Shown: positions 1 through 13,770, counted from the stretch's first letter. The stretch is 64,000 bases of DNA from Metopolophium dirhodum (GCF_019925205.1 NC_083562.1:3100001-3164000), one strand, 5' to 3'. Notes: generated by a model from the sequence alone, not told the origin. Program-made: numbers and translations.

Positions 1-3000
1 CCAATTGCTTTCTATCCTTCGAATTGTGAAGCGCGAAAACCACCATCGCGGCCTTAACTAGTGACCAGAACTGGTGTTTTAAATATTTAATTAAACGTGT
101 TATTAACTATATATTATACACTTAAACACGATATTATAAAAACCAAATGAAAATCTCGCGCGTTGTTGGTCGATATAGCGTATTGTAGGACTGTACAGTG
201 GACTGTATTAATATTATTACACGTTAAAATTTACATTGTTAAACAGTATAATTATTACAGTGGGTATTATGCGTCACGACCCTTAATCATGGAACATTAT
301 AATATTATTATGTGACAGTAGTTATTGAGAACTGCAGCGTTTAAAATATAGTTGCTTAGGTTATACCGATTTGTCCGCGTCCACGATAATACTATATTGT
401 TAGCCCATAGAGATCACATCGAGTACCATTAAAGCTATAAAATATTATTGTGAGCCATTAAAGTTGAATAATAATATTATACAATGTATGATATATACTA
501 TATAATAATATAATAATATGTCAATTATGTAGAAATATGATTAGATGCGATTGACTATGTGTAGTAATATTAAACTATCTATGCACATTAAAATACCTCA
601 TTCTGAGGACAACGCGAGCTTGGAATAATGTTCGTTACACGATAAAACTGTTTTTTTTTAGTTTCTACTGATAGGTATTTTTATAACACTATATTGACTT
701 TATTTACTATATTGACTTTCGCTCGGATAACTTATCGATTTCATTTTCATTGATCCACGTCAACTTAACTACCTAGTTAACATTACGATAAAATGTTAGA
801 CCATCATATTATACTATAATAAGATTAAAGTGATCAGTTAAAATGTGAACAGTATTATTGTTACAACATTATAACATTATTGCGATGCTCGGTTTATCAC
901 CGAGTTACAAACGATCTTGTATTTTTAATGTGTCAAACAGTTATCAAAACATTTAGTTAATATACATTTCTGTACGTGATCTTTTACAATATCCATGCTA
1001 GAGTAAACTCAAAAATAATATTATAATATAATATAGTCATGCTGTATCATAAATGTATAATTACTGTATAACACATTTAGGTATATATTATCATCGTTTA
1101 TTCGTAAAGCGAAATTATTATAATTATTATAAAATATAATATCTTATATAAATTTGAAATTGCAAAATAATCGTAATATTAAAAAAAAAATTAATATTTT
1201 GAATTTGTATTCACTTTCATTTTTGAATTGAAATGTTTGTTAAAATCGAACGCACTCACAATTGAAACGCACGTTTTCCATTCTGAGGACGTTTGACATT
1301 GACCGAATTGACAGGTATAAACCAAACCGAGAAAGATCGTTGGTTGAATTTTAATTAGTCATTAAACCATCAAAAATATAATAATATGTTCACATTATTT
1401 TATATGATACCTAGTGATAAACAATGAAATTGGCAGACAAAATGCATTGTTTACACAAGAAAAAACCCAGCTGGTCCATAGTATGAAAATCTATTGTAAT
1501 AAATGACATTCTCTTGTGTTTTTAGTTAAATTATTTTAATTCTTAAGAAAAAAGTATAGTTGACTAATCAAATTAATTAAGCACAGCAGCTATAGCAACC
1601 CTTAGGTAAAATAATTGTTATTTTTCTCTAACCTGTGTACTTGAATATACTTGAAAAACTACCTATTGTTTGAAAAAATAATTATAATTTATAATTATTG
1701 TTTTAATATTATTATTATTATTATTAAACCCTGAGAAGCTTGATTTTAAAAACAATTTATTGTATTTGTGTTTAATAATATATTATTATACTGATATGAT
1801 GTACGAATATAAAATAACACAGTAGTCAGTATTATTATGTCTCCTTAAAATTTGAATAGGTCCCCAATGAAAAACCTAATGGTTAGGTAACTAATATATA
1901 TATGTCTGCATATTAAAAATCGTTAGTCAAAGTTTTTTTTTATAAACATTTAAAGTTCAAATTTTGATAGAATTTCTCAAATTCAAAATTTAATATTTAT
2001 TTTGTAGTTGAACATTTATAAAATTTTTTTTATTTATTTAGCGTACACGACCGTGTAATTCAGTATATTTCATTACGCAGACGCGCAATAATGATATAAA
2101 TATCGAGACTTGTTAAAATCAATATTGCTACAAGAATATAAATAATGAGTAAAGGAGATCACGTGTTCAAATAATTAGGGATAAATACGTATAATATTAT
2201 CATATTATATTTTGTGAAAATTAATGTCCTCGATGGTCGTTTATGCGGTTAGTTTTCATTTCATCTCCATAATAATTGATTCGGAGTATGAAGAATATTA
2301 TAATATAAAACAAAATAAAATCAAATGAAATGTCTCTACGATAAATAAACCATGGTAATTAAAAAGATATTATAATATTCAATTTGTATAATATTATTTT
2401 TGAACGATTATAGTATTGAATTGTGTATTTGATTTAGTTGTATATTAGTCAATTGATTTTATATTCTTGTGCCTATATCATGTTTATAACATATTTTCAG
2501 TTTGCTTTTACATTTATTTGTAATTATTGTTATTTAATATTTTATTCGGAACTTTGAATATCTACTATCGAAAATGAACATTTTGATATTTTATAGGTAC
2601 TAATAAATATTTTGTATATTTATATAATATAAATGATTTTTTTTGGTTGTTAAAAAATATCATGATTATAAACACGATTTTAAATAATAATTCAAACAAC
2701 CCACAGACAACATTTTAACCCTTGACAGACATCTCCGTTCTATACAGGTTGTATACGTGTATTATGTGTTAGTCATACACAATGTGACATAAAAACTTAT
2801 TTCCTACCTATACCAATTCTGAATTTGTCGTATATAGTCTATACTTGCAAGATCTACTTTATCTTTGATTTTTTTGATTTTACTCTTCATAAAAGTTTAA
2901 TGTGACGATTTTTAATTTCTAGTTTTTTTAATTAAATTTTTTTTGGATTATTAAAAGGTAAATTAAAATTTGTGAGAAAATCTAACTTAAGTAGGTAGTT

Positions 3001-4667
3001 GGGTAAGTTCAAATAATTTATTCTCAAAATACTTATTTTTCACTAAATCAACATCGAAAATAGAATATATCTACATGTTGCGCGGGTTAGACGAATACAG
3101 AAAATCACAGCTTCCAATCCCTTATAATCTTTGTGTCATCATATACCTAATATATTGTATAATATTATAATAGAAATATGTATACTCTCAATACTCAATA
3201 CTCACAGTTAATAGGTCATACACGCATATTTACACGAATGGTTGTTAAATCCATTTGTTAGGTTAGTTTTTTTTAAGTAAGGTAAAAGTAATCGTTTCAA
3301 GTTAATGAAATAAAAAATAAACTTTATTGTGCCTGAAAACACGAAAGGTATTATAGGAACATTTCAGCGTGACAAAACCGTTTTTTTTTTACTTTTGTCA
3401 TATCGTTTGTCGTTCAAACTGCGTACTAATTGCGTATTAATGGAAAGATGGTTACTGATAGGTACCAAATATGCGATTACGGTACAAAAAGTAAAAACCT
3501 CGTCCCGAATTCCAACGTCTAGATTAAAATGTTATGTTATTAGTAAATTGTTATTACATATTTTTATTTACCGACAGTTAATAGCGATATGATGTAATAA
3601 TAATAATAAATAAAAAGCTCGTGATTTGTATTTTATTTGTTCAAAAAATGGCACGTATCGTATTATTATACTGCTTCAGTTGACTAAAATAGTTGAAACG
3701 GAATTAATATAATTTGAAATCGATGATATCATATTATTATATACGGTACCGTCGTAAGGTTTTGATCCAATTAGATTATTCGATAAACGAACGTTTGTTT
3801 GTTTGATATATTTTTTAAGTTTTTATACATCTTACTGTGTATACCTAATGCCTATATATGTGTGTATTAACTACACTACAATATAGCGTGAGTATAAAAT
3901 AATATGTATTTTGAATAGTGCATTAGTTCACGCATCGATTATAATAATATCATCTTATTTAGAATGATTAATTTTTCGTTTGTTCTTTTTTTCCAGTTCG
4001 TAGTTTTCATAATTGCTGTGTAATTGTATTGTATGTAGGTACATCGCAGGTTTTAACGTATTAAAACCAAACACATAAATAATAAATAATTGTTTGGCGG
4101 AGAACAATAACGATATAGGTATACGCTGTACCTACCTTCGTATATGATTATAATCGTTTTGATTTAAATATTCATAAAAGACCTTGGTCTGTCCCATGGT
4201 CCTGCAGAAACAGCAAACCTCACGGTCATAAGGTAAAATATAATTGTATTATTATTAAGTCCTCTGCGGACCCGAACCTTTTGGACATGGTCCAAATGTC
4301 TCTCATCTCACGAGAAAACCGGATTCGCCGTACTTGTTTTAATTCGACCCTATAATATGTAGGTACTACATTATTACATTACAGAGTTCAAACGATATAA
4401 TATATATTATATATATATATATTGTGAATACAATAATAATAATCGGTCAACGACACGAACATAATTAATTTACCGCATTTATCGTTGGCTATAATATTTT
4501 AGACTCGTGCCCTGCACACAATTTGCGATGCGTGAATTTAAAAATTTAAATCGGTATACCTATATTGAAACAGTGGTCTTGCGTATTATCGCGATTTCAT
4601 TCTTACGAGCACCTATAGGTATAATAATAATAATAATAATAATAATATGAACACTCTGCTGTGGTTA
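1..4667. other. A+T-rich intergenic DNA, no gene seen
   Basis: Low-complexity A+T-rich sequence with many TAATATTA-type words and poly-A/T runs. Open frames here are short and have no recognisable domain. An AAT microsatellite occupies about 4619-4649. Unseen short exons of a gene with long introns cannot be excluded. Confidence 0.6.
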
Positions 4668-4843
4668 CAGGGGAATCTCAATATAACTCGAACGTCTTTG
4701 AGTCGAACTTTTGACGATGACTTGAAGAAATGTCTTGAATTTTAATATGTACAGACAATTTTTTCTATAACTCTAATTTTCGATAACTAGGAATTTATTA
4801 TTTTTGACCGATTCGAGTTATCTAGGTTTATATTGACAGTCTG
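4668..4843. mobile_element. Short MITE, possibly pogo/Tc1-like
   Basis: The left end reads CAGGGGAATCTCAATATAAC and the reverse complement of the right end reads CAGACTGTCAATATAAACCT. Both continue into a shared ATAACTCGAA-type motif. The left end is preceded by TA, as expected for Tc1/mariner/pogo target duplications, but no clear TA follows the right end. There is no coding sequence. The superfamily assignment is inferred from the terminal CAG and the left-hand TA only. Confidence 0.45.
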
Positions 4844-7800
4844 GGGTGTTATCGTTTCGATTCGGAGTGTATGATCTTGTGTTATTTTGCAGATACCTTT
4901 ATACGTCATATTATACCTTTGGAATAATGTCTGTATAATAACAAATGTTTAATATTATGATGCACGATATAAGACAGTACTATCACAGAATAGATGGAAA
5001 TGCATCTATTTTACGTGGTACTACCTTAAATCATGATATAATATGTGACAATACGATATATGATAATAAATTATGAATGATTCGTGTTAAGACTTAAGAA
5101 GGACATGTATTCTATAGGTAGATACCATGCCCACTTCTACCTTTAACCCATCTATATCATCAATAATCAAACTGATTATAATACTTGTAAGTTATTATGA
5201 TTGTCACGTATTTCTTTCCGACTCCCAGCCGGAGTAGCAAATGAAAGAGATTCGAATCGACACATATATAATAATATTATAAAAAAAAAAAAATACGAAA
5301 GTACGGTTAAGTTGATACATTTACTTTTTATTTTTAACTGTGGTTACGACAAAATACATAACGAAACTAGACGAAACACAATTTTCATTGTATTAATTTT
5401 TGTATTAATATTTTTGGTGTATGATCGGAATGAACGGTTTTAATCACTTTCTCTTCCACGCGCATTCAAGTCAAAAAATATGAAGAACCTATGCGGACGT
5501 CCGATAATATTGTATAAGTACGTTTTGTTAAAAATTTTTTTTATATAAATATAATATTATAGTAATATTAACAATATAACCAATAACCAGGGGCTTTCTC
5601 TAAACTCTCGCTATCCACGACAAATTCTTATAGTAATCATATTATTATGATATACATGAACATAACATTGTTTAAAATTAAATCTATTAGAAAAACCGAT
5701 CTAATCAGGCGTTTATTATTGTTAAACGACGACGATTATGAACGTCTATTTACGATCGATCTCTATAATAGTAAACGTATCACGTTATGCCATAGTAGTA
5801 AGTTATGTAAGCGACGTGGGTTTCTAAGACAACAATACATACACGTGAAATAACGATGCAAATTTCAGTGATATAATACCGCCGGTGTCGTATACGATGA
5901 CTTAGCGTTAATTCGTCGTCGATTGAATTTTTCGGAGCTCATCGTCTGAAACGATCACTTTAATAATAATATAAAAATATGACATCACTGAAAGTGCACA
6001 ACCATAATATACCTAGGTACCGATTATCGTTATAGCATCGTGCATTTCGTAATGACAACTTTTCCAAACAGATAGGATTTAAAACCAGTGCTGTCTCGAA
6101 GTTTGGTAAATTTAAGTCCACCGAATGACGTTTAACGTCTTCGAAATAACAGTCGCCAAAATATTACGAATATCCATTATATTTCAATACGAATTTCACT
6201 TTTTTTATAGATATTACTGGAAAAAAACACTACTAGACGACCATGTCGCTGTTTAGAGTTTGAACAATAATTAACGATAGTAATATTGTCTATTATTTGA
6301 TTTTGCAGTGATATACCTTGGAATCATCAATAATGGAATATAATGTTTTATAACTGAATATAGTATTTTTGTATTAGTGTATCGATGACGATATTGACTT
6401 GGAGTGATGGAATGACGCGGATATTGTAACGGGGCAAAAGTCGGGTGCAGTGTAAAATAATATTCACAGCAGTTGTACTGAGTGCACACGTCGTATAGAC
6501 ATTTTATAGATATATACTTTTTACCAGCTGCGTATCCACTTGATTGTTGATGGCATTAGACGTTATTGCCGTGGATATCGACGATAGGTACCTACGACTA
6601 ATACGCGGGTAATACGATATTTTAATGTTATACCGTTTCGGTATTAATGTAGGTTAGCAGGTTTCGAGACGAGTGTAGCGTTTTATATTATACTTGCGCT
6701 GTTTGTTCGCATTTCGGTCTCTGCACCGGTGTACAACTTTTAGAAAGCATAATATATTATAGGTACTACCTATTATTAGTATCGCATATCGCGAGAAAAT
6801 ATGCGTGAAAAAAAAAACAAAATCCATCATCATATCGCGGCGTTTTTCACATTCCGCGTACACCATTTGTAAGGCAATATACATCATAATATATTTCTTT
6901 CGAAACGCATAATAATACGTATGTATAATACCTGTACAGCACAGTCGTTGTTGTATATTATACCGCAAATTCGTGCCAGACGCAGAATATCGAAAGTTTC
7001 GTCAGTCTGTATATGGGTGCCTATTGATACGAATAATAATAATAATAATAATATATATTATTACGATGTTATTATATTATTCAGCCGTAATATTGTATGA
7101 CTATAGATCACAGACGGATCTACATAATAATGGATCTATGTACTCGATGATGGTGGCAGCGGCGTTGGATTCGTCACGATTTTTTTTTTGACTGCTCGCG
7201 GTTGCAACGGCTTAGTATGGAGCAGAAGTGTATATAGCATGGGGCTATAGGTGAAACCTTCCAAACCTTACACTTCGCCACAACGACGCCAGATCCGATG
7301 GCCAAGCTTTTTCTGCGTTTTCGCAAAAATAAATTTAAATAATAATATTATAAATTATATTTACCCACACCGCGAGTTATAACACATATGTAGGCACACG
7401 TGACTACTATTATTGTTGTTTTTTGTTGTTGTTGTTTCTACTGCCGAGCTGTTGCGCGAGGCACGTCTATATATATATATATATTATATATGTACCCACT
7501 TGAGACACTATTTATATATTATATTATTAATTTTGACGGCTCGCCGACGTGTCGAAAACCACAACGCGAGAAAGTCTCTAGTACGACGTGTCTCGACGGC
7601 GGTCAGATCCGCCGCCGACACCTGTTTATTTATATATTACTATTATTGTGTACACCGCGTGAGTATAATACGTTTAAGTAATATATTGCACGCCGTTCAC
7701 ATGTAGGAAAACTTTTGAAAGCGAAAGTTTACGCACACGTATCATATTATATATAGGTGTAATATTATAATATTTCCGTTAATTTTTTTGGGGCCATATA

Positions 7801-7930
7801 CTAAATCATCTGGCCCTATACTAAATCGTCTTGGTGTGTGATATCTATAGAAAAGTGATCTTAGATATAATAATTGAATCTAAAATGTAACTATTCACAA
7901 GTGATCAAATTCATTTCGAATCAATACAAA
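4844..7930. other. A+T-rich intergenic DNA, no gene seen
   Basis: No supported gene. The short open frames are at chance level for this composition. AAT microsatellite tracts occur near 7035-7057. Near 7797-7835 a short word (CCATATACTAAATC / CCCTATACTAAATC) is repeated in tandem. Confidence 0.55.
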
Positions 7931-7936
7931 TATATA

Positions 7937-8215
7937 AAACGACTAGCTGTCCCGCCCGGCGTCGTCCAGGTCAAAGGTTTGTATTTTAAACAAATATATT
8001 TGTACAACATTTGTATGCCGCATATTTCTTCTAATTATAATATCAATATAATATGTGACCGATTGCAACCATTTTCAGGTCCAATTGTGAATCTAAATTA
8101 TCCAAGGAACCACTCGAACACACACAAAAAATATCATCAAAATCGGTCAAGCCTTAAAGTAGGAGTTCAGTGACATACACTATACACACGGACAGAAGAA
8201 ATATATATATAAAAA
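7937..8215 (+). mobile_element. SINE or non-LTR retrotransposon 3' tail
   Basis: The segment opens with ACTAGCTGTCCCGCCCGGC and closes with an AAAATCGGTCAAGCC motif, then AGTAGGAGTTCAGTGACATA, an ACACACGGACAGAAGAA block and a short ATAT-rich tail. This order of blocks is characteristic of insect CR1/RTE-type LINE 3' ends and the SINEs that share them. The frame running through it (7874-8173) resembles no protein I know and is read as a by-product of the element. Confidence 0.6.
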
Positions 8216-8671
8216 TTTGACAAAGTTTACTTCTCGGAGGAGAGCCCGACTCGTTATATTATTTTAAACAGCTAAATAATAATCAAACATTATTTGTATG
8301 AGTTTAGTAAGAAAAAACCGTCGACATATCTCCTGTGTTCATTTTTATTCGTCCAAAGCTCCAGAGCACCTCTATTATATCGCTTTATATTATGATGTAT
8401 TACAATTTACAATTTATGGGAACATTATTTTTGTACCCACGCGCAAAACGACTATCTAATCGTTCCGTGGGAAAATCGCGAAAACGATGGCCAATGTTAT
8501 GAATGATGACACTCAGCTCACCGATATTATATTATATATTATAAATACGTGCTTGAGCCGCAGGTGGGTTTGAGTCATTTGAAAAAACGGCTAGAGAAGA
8601 GAGATATTTTATTAGAACATATTATTATTTTAACCCATATACCTATATATGCAGGATTTAGATAAGTTATA

Positions 8672-8922
8672 ATGTGACGCAATGGCGTAGACATGATTTC
8701 TGAAAAGAGGGATCAAAAAAATAAAATGGGAGGGGAAAATTGGAAAATCATCCACCCTCTCAAAACATTTTACTTAGGTAGTAAAATATTTAACAATAAG
8801 GAACAATGAATATAATTTGAATTGATTCAAAATTCACATAAAACACAATATGGAAGATTATCCACTCCAAATCCAACAGGGGGAATCTGACTCTCCTCTT
8901 TGTATACGCCACTGATGTGACG
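8672..8922. mobile_element. hAT-type MITE with 8-bp target duplication
   Basis: The element spans 8680-8914 (235 bp). Its ends are CAATGGCGTAGACATG and, as reverse complement, CAGTGGCGTATACAAAG. It is flanked on both sides by the 8-bp direct repeat ATGTGACG (8672-8679 and 8915-8922), the target-site length of hAT transposons. The interior has no coding sequence. Exact flanking repeats plus matching inverted ends make this a secure call as a non-autonomous element. Confidence 0.85.
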
Positions 8923-10649
8923 GCTGTATAATATTATATTCAACAGCCGAGTCTATAGTCGTCGACGATAAAATTGTGTACAACAATTGTGATAGGTCGA
9001 CGAAATATTATTACTTATTTACTAGTTACCTATAATGTGAATAATACGGTGTACCGTATTATGTACTTTAGAGCTTAGAATACGACGAACGGCAATATAG
9101 TATAAGTATGGGCTGAGGCTGACAAAACACATTGTTTAAACCTACCTATTACAGTGAAATTATTGTATTAAAGTTATGCTAGGACTTCGTCATAGCAGAA
9201 GACAGAACGTTTTGTATTTATATTTTTTTATTTATTACAATAGTTATAATAATATGTGGGGGGTTTGTTTTAGCAGCCAGCAACCGAAAAAATCTCGAAA
9301 TGTGAGACTGCAGCTTCGTCTGCCACGAGTTTAGATCTATACGGCATGGAATAAAATATATAATAAAGTGCACAGCTACGATACAGAAGTCTGTGAAATT
9401 AATATTTTGATAATATTATGCGATCGTCGATGACGCGTCTATAAAAGTCAAAACAATTATTATTAAAATTTCACGACTAGATTTGTCGCGCAGAACTATG
9501 TCGGTATCGTTATATAAGTGTACCTAATATAGGTAAGATGCATACTTATGCCCATTATGTATAACTTTTCAATATTTACATACTTAATCAAGCCAATTGT
9601 AAAAATAGCACATATATTTATAATAACGATAGTGAAATAATTAAGAAGATAATAAGCGTGTTTTAGACCCGAGACCGACTGAGCCGAAACGTGCGATGAC
9701 GACTCAAAACAATAATATTAGCGACAGAAATATTATGATAAAAATCGTATTTCAATAATATCTAGGTATTTAACCTATGGTATTATAGGTACCTCCTATA
9801 AAATACTACGCACACCAGCGGTGGAGACCAACTCGACGGGGCTTATAAACGTATTATAGTGTTCACGCAAAAATTGAACCACGTAAAATGTATTTTAAAA
9901 CTGTAGTATGAAAATTCAAAATAATATCAGAACATTGGACGATAAAATATAATAATAATAATAATATGTTATAGTAGGTAGCACATTTTATGGTTTTAAA
10001 ATAAGACAAATAAGTCACAGACGGATTCAATCAAATATAATATCGTCACCGAGTGATATGTTTTTTTCTACATGTGTAACAACTGTAAAAAATAATATTT
10101 TCTTTAAAACGGACACAATTTATGTTACTTTATTAAATATTAATTAAATAAAATGTTACACGGTGTAAAAAAGCCAAATAATTCGTCCCTGAAAAAGCAC
10201 GTAAAATTGAATTTTGTTTTTACTCTACTGAACATATTTAGCAAAAGTGGCTTTTAATAGAACACTCGCTAGATTCATTTTTTGTATTTTCTTTTTAGTT
10301 TAAATTGTCGAGACTAATTGTTTTTACAGTCTAATAATAAAAAAATTAATTTTTATAAATTTCATCAACTAGACGGTAAACACAATTTTGTTAGAGCGTC
10401 TTTTTGGACCGTACCACCGTAACTCGATCCAACCTCTAAGTTGGTGTAATGGTGTGTGATGAAGTGATTTTTTAACACTTTTCTTAAGTTTGGTTTCACG
10501 TCTGTCTGTGATCAAATCTTGCGCGCTCGATTTGAGGCACTTTTTGAAGATGAAAAATTCTGAAAATTGGTATAGACCTTGGTCTTGGATGACAATACAA
10601 TAATCCGTTGTCATTTTGGGACATGGACCAAAAAAAAAAAAAAGGATTG
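8923..10649. other. A+T-rich intergenic DNA, nothing recognised
   Basis: No gene, repeat family or RNA gene was recognised. There is an AAT-type tract near 9948-9967. Confidence 0.5.
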
Positions 10650-10894
10650 TCCCCACGACGTCGCCGTAATATCTCTCGCAGATATTGAACTTGGGACAGA
10701 AACTATTCGTACAAGGTCAAGCGTACGTCATCATTAGTAGAGTTCGTAGCCTCGATGGACTACGTATCGAAGAATTGGACGCTTCAAAAATAACGGGCAA
10801 GACATTCTGTAACGTTGACGCTTTGGATGAAATCGACAGAATGAGACAACATCGTCCCAATATCTCGGAAGCAATTGTAAATGACGGACAATAA
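10650..10894 (+). pseudogene. PIF1-type helicase C-terminal fragment, frameshifted
   Basis: The end of a PIF1-family ATP-dependent DNA helicase. From 10685 the frame contains LGQKLFVQGQAYVIISRVRS followed by LDGLRIEELDASKITGKT, which match helicase motif VI and the tail of PIF1-like proteins. In the family consensus the second position of the Q-A-Y-V-x-x-S-R-V box is usually followed by A-L/A-I. The upstream stretch (about 10657-10683) codes DVAVISLAD in another frame, so one extra base near 10684 breaks the gene. The ATPase core (Walker A/B) is absent. PIF1 helicases of this kind occur in Helitrons and as multicopy repeats in aphid genomes. This is a dead 5'-truncated fragment. A stop codon at 10892 ends it, and a large hairpin follows 240 bp downstream. 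Confidence 0.75.
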
Positions 10895-11134
10895 ATTATA
10901 AGTACTGTCAAATAACAAAATATATAATACACATAATGGTCTCATAATGAAATTGTTAATATAAAAAAATTTCAATTGGTTGTGGCAAACAAAATAAATG
11001 TCTTGTCATTTCACGACCACATAAACTTATTTATTTATAAATAAATCATAATCACCAGTAGTTTGATTATTTTTGTTTCACAAACATATTTCTTAAACGT
11101 TTAATAAAAATATTTACTTTCAACTAAAAAGTAG

Positions 11135-11663
11135 AAAATAAAAAATAAAAAAAAAAATTTTAAAAACACACTTTTCCATAAAAACATTTAAAAAAAAATT
11201 TTAAAAATTGCACTAAAAAGACAAAAATAATTCTCTGTACTTAAAAATAATGAAAAATGTATTGATGAAAAATTTAAAAGTGTGTGGTGCATCATACAAA
11301 ACATTAAAAGCCGAGCTAAGTCTCACATACACTTCTTTGTTCAATCCTGTTTATAAGATAGTGACTGGCAGTATATGTCAAGTATAAGAGCAAAATAATG
11401 AAAAATTTACTGATGAAAAATTTAAAAGCCAAGGAAAGTCTCACATACACTTCTTTGTTCAATCATGTTTATAAGATAGTGACTGGGAATATATGTCAAG
11501 TGTATGAGCACCACACACTTTTAAATTTTTCATCAATAAATTTTTCATTATTTTTAAGTACAGAGAATTATTTTTGTCTTTTTAGTGCAATTTTTAAAAT
11601 TTTTTTTTAAATGTTTTTATGGAAAAGTGTGTTTTTAAAATTTTTTTTTTTATTTTTTATTTA
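11135..11663. repeat. Near-perfect long inverted repeat (hairpin)
   Basis: The left arm (11135-11290) and right arm (11508-11663) are inverted copies of about 156 bp that differ at roughly one or two positions. They meet around a loop of 217 bp. The loop holds two direct copies of a block containing AAGTCTCACATACACTTCTT (about 11316-11390 and 11438-11509). The word AATAATGAAAAATTTA or a close variant, with GATGAAAAATTTAAAAG, also repeats at 11246 and 11395. The structure looks like an internally duplicated foldback element. It lies just downstream of the PIF1 relic. Confidence 0.85.
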
Positions 11664-12825
11664 AACTGTATTATTATTATTCACGTCGCAGTTAACAGAG
11701 CGGTTCGCGAAGCTTTAGTCATCGGCCACCCCCGAAGGCATCATATTGTACACCGACACACGTTGACACGTTGAGCATAATATATACACATCACACATAG
11801 GTATTATATCTAATGTATATCTAAATATAAATAGGTATATAGGTATCCATGGTTGTATGAGATTTTTGCATCCTGAACGTAAATAAACGCTACAGTACGC
11901 AAATACGTAATGGGAATTAATAATTCAGTTTTGTGAACACAAATTATAGCCTCACGAATTGATATATTCAACGCCTGCAGCGTAATAATTTTCAAAAAAA
12001 ATAAAAATTATGGATCGGAAGAAAATACGCGATACAGCCGAAAACCCGTATAATACTTTGAATCGTTATAATAATTATTATGGTCGAATTATTACAGTGC
12101 TATTAAAATGTGCTAAATATTAATGGAGATGTGCACAAAAAAAATAAGAAATATGCTTAAAAAAAATGTTTAGTTCCTAGTTTTTTTACAATTCTCTACT
12201 CGTTATATCTGAAATACATTTACAATATAGCATTACAAAATAGCTATGGGCTTCGAAGAATGAAAAAATATTACGTTGGTCATGACTTCATATGACACGG
12301 CCACAAGATTGAAATCTCCAATCAAATAATTATATTTTTAAATTGGTACATTTTTAATCGGGTAAATTATTGTGAAATAATTATATCAATCACCATACAA
12401 TTTCACCAAACGTATACACTAAATAATTTTAAAATCCGGAAATACTCTCTTATATATAAAAAAAAAATTGTAAATATATTCAAAAATGGTCACTAAAATG
12501 TTTAGTATGGGCCACTATGAGGGTTATGTCACTGGACAGCCTCCCTACTCATACTAAATCATCATGTAAATATTCCGTAATTAATGTATTTGCTTATTGT
12601 ACATAATATATAACAGATTGTAAATTTTCTATTTTAAATAAAAAAAATATATATATGTTTAGGAACTTTAGCTTAACCTAGCAATAAATCCTGAAGTCCT
12701 AGATATTATTCTATTAATATAATTACTTATAATATAATTATACTGTTTTCTATAAAATTACTATATTATCAATCATAAAAATAACATATTTACTTGATCA
12801 CAATGGTCGGTTGGTTGGTCATTTC
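11664..12825. other. Intergenic DNA, no gene seen
   Basis: A+T-rich sequence without a supported frame. A small inverted motif (TTTAGTATGGGCCA near 12500 and CATACTAAAT near 12552) suggests a degenerate short repeat, too weak to name. Confidence 0.45.
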
Positions 12826-13770
12826 GACTGACTGGTGATATTATCCCTGTCGTCGCGTCGTGTCGCTATATACTGTCGGTCACTGTTTAATGGTATAATA
12901 TTTATGTACTGGCTGCAGCACGCGGCCGACGGATTCCACGCTACCTAACGATAATAACAATATAACGTTAAGCAGTTGAACATAATATTTTAATACCGAC
13001 AACAATAACAATAACAATAATAATAATGCTACGATGACACGCGGTCGTCGCGGCCCGTCCGTCCGTCCGTCGGCAAACAGCGAGCGGGCCGCCGCGGCCG
13101 AGTCTTACAAATGTTTCTTTAATTTTCCTGGAAAATCACGAGCGACGGCTATTACTCGCCCTCGCCGTACACGCGCATTACACCGTCGAGCGTGGACAGC
13201 AGCACACAGTATTCTATCCACGGTCGACGGTGCGGCGGCGTCTTATTTTTATGGGAAAAAACAAAAATTTGTACGCACCTCGAAGGAAAATCTAAAGACA
13301 GATGAAAACACGTCACGTACAGAAAATGTTTTACGATATTTTTTATAATAATATTATAATATTGTGCACCGGCGGTGGTGGTGCGTCGACGGCGGAGCGC
13401 GCGTTGGTGTCGCGTACTCGGTGCAGCGTGCGATGTTATATACTGCGTCCGACGGCCGGCGTGACGAGAGTGACGGCGGCCCGAGAGACTGCGACGACGA
13501 CGGACGGACGCGGCGCGGGTCGTGTCGCGACGGTGCGACGGCAGCAGCGGGAGAGTGTATGATATACGCTGCTCGTCTAATGGTATTGCGTCGTCGTGTT
13601 TGAGTATAGAACGACGTTTACGCGCCTTCCGCAGACGCCGTGACCGCACCTGAAACTTTAGGGTCCGAAACGGCCCCTCCCCTCGACGACCGCCCTCCCC
13701 CGCCCCAACCACCACTCGGCGGAGTCGGCCGACCGACCGACCGACTGACCGATGGGCGCAGGTACATCAT
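12826..13770. promoter_or_regulatory. Orphan CpG-rich island
   Basis: About 750-950 bp that is sharply richer in G+C and CpG than its surroundings, with CGG/CCG, CGGCGG and CCGACCGACC tracts. Such patches in this window also mark the Osiris promoter, so this may be the promoter and non-coding first exon of a gene whose body lies outside or far into the flanks. Possible splice-donor-like sequences are GGGCGCAG/GTACAT on the plus strand (about 13758) and CGAG/GTGCGT on the minus strand (about 13277). The overlapping open frames on both strands look like by-products of G+C content. Confidence 0.4.

Noticed and set aside
5240..5262. Possible tRNA B-box (GATTCGAATC)
   Set aside because: No A-box, acceptor-stem pairing or anticodon arm could be built around it. 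No tRNA or rRNA gene was recognised anywhere in the window.
7400..7706. Overlapping frames of 93 and 97 codons
   Set aside because: Two different frames of one A+T/TA-rich stretch, with no motif or codon bias. Chance is sufficient.
13152..13715. 187-codon minus-strand frame in the CpG island
   Set aside because: Low-complexity Arg-rich translation driven by CGN codons. Equally open frames exist on the other strand.
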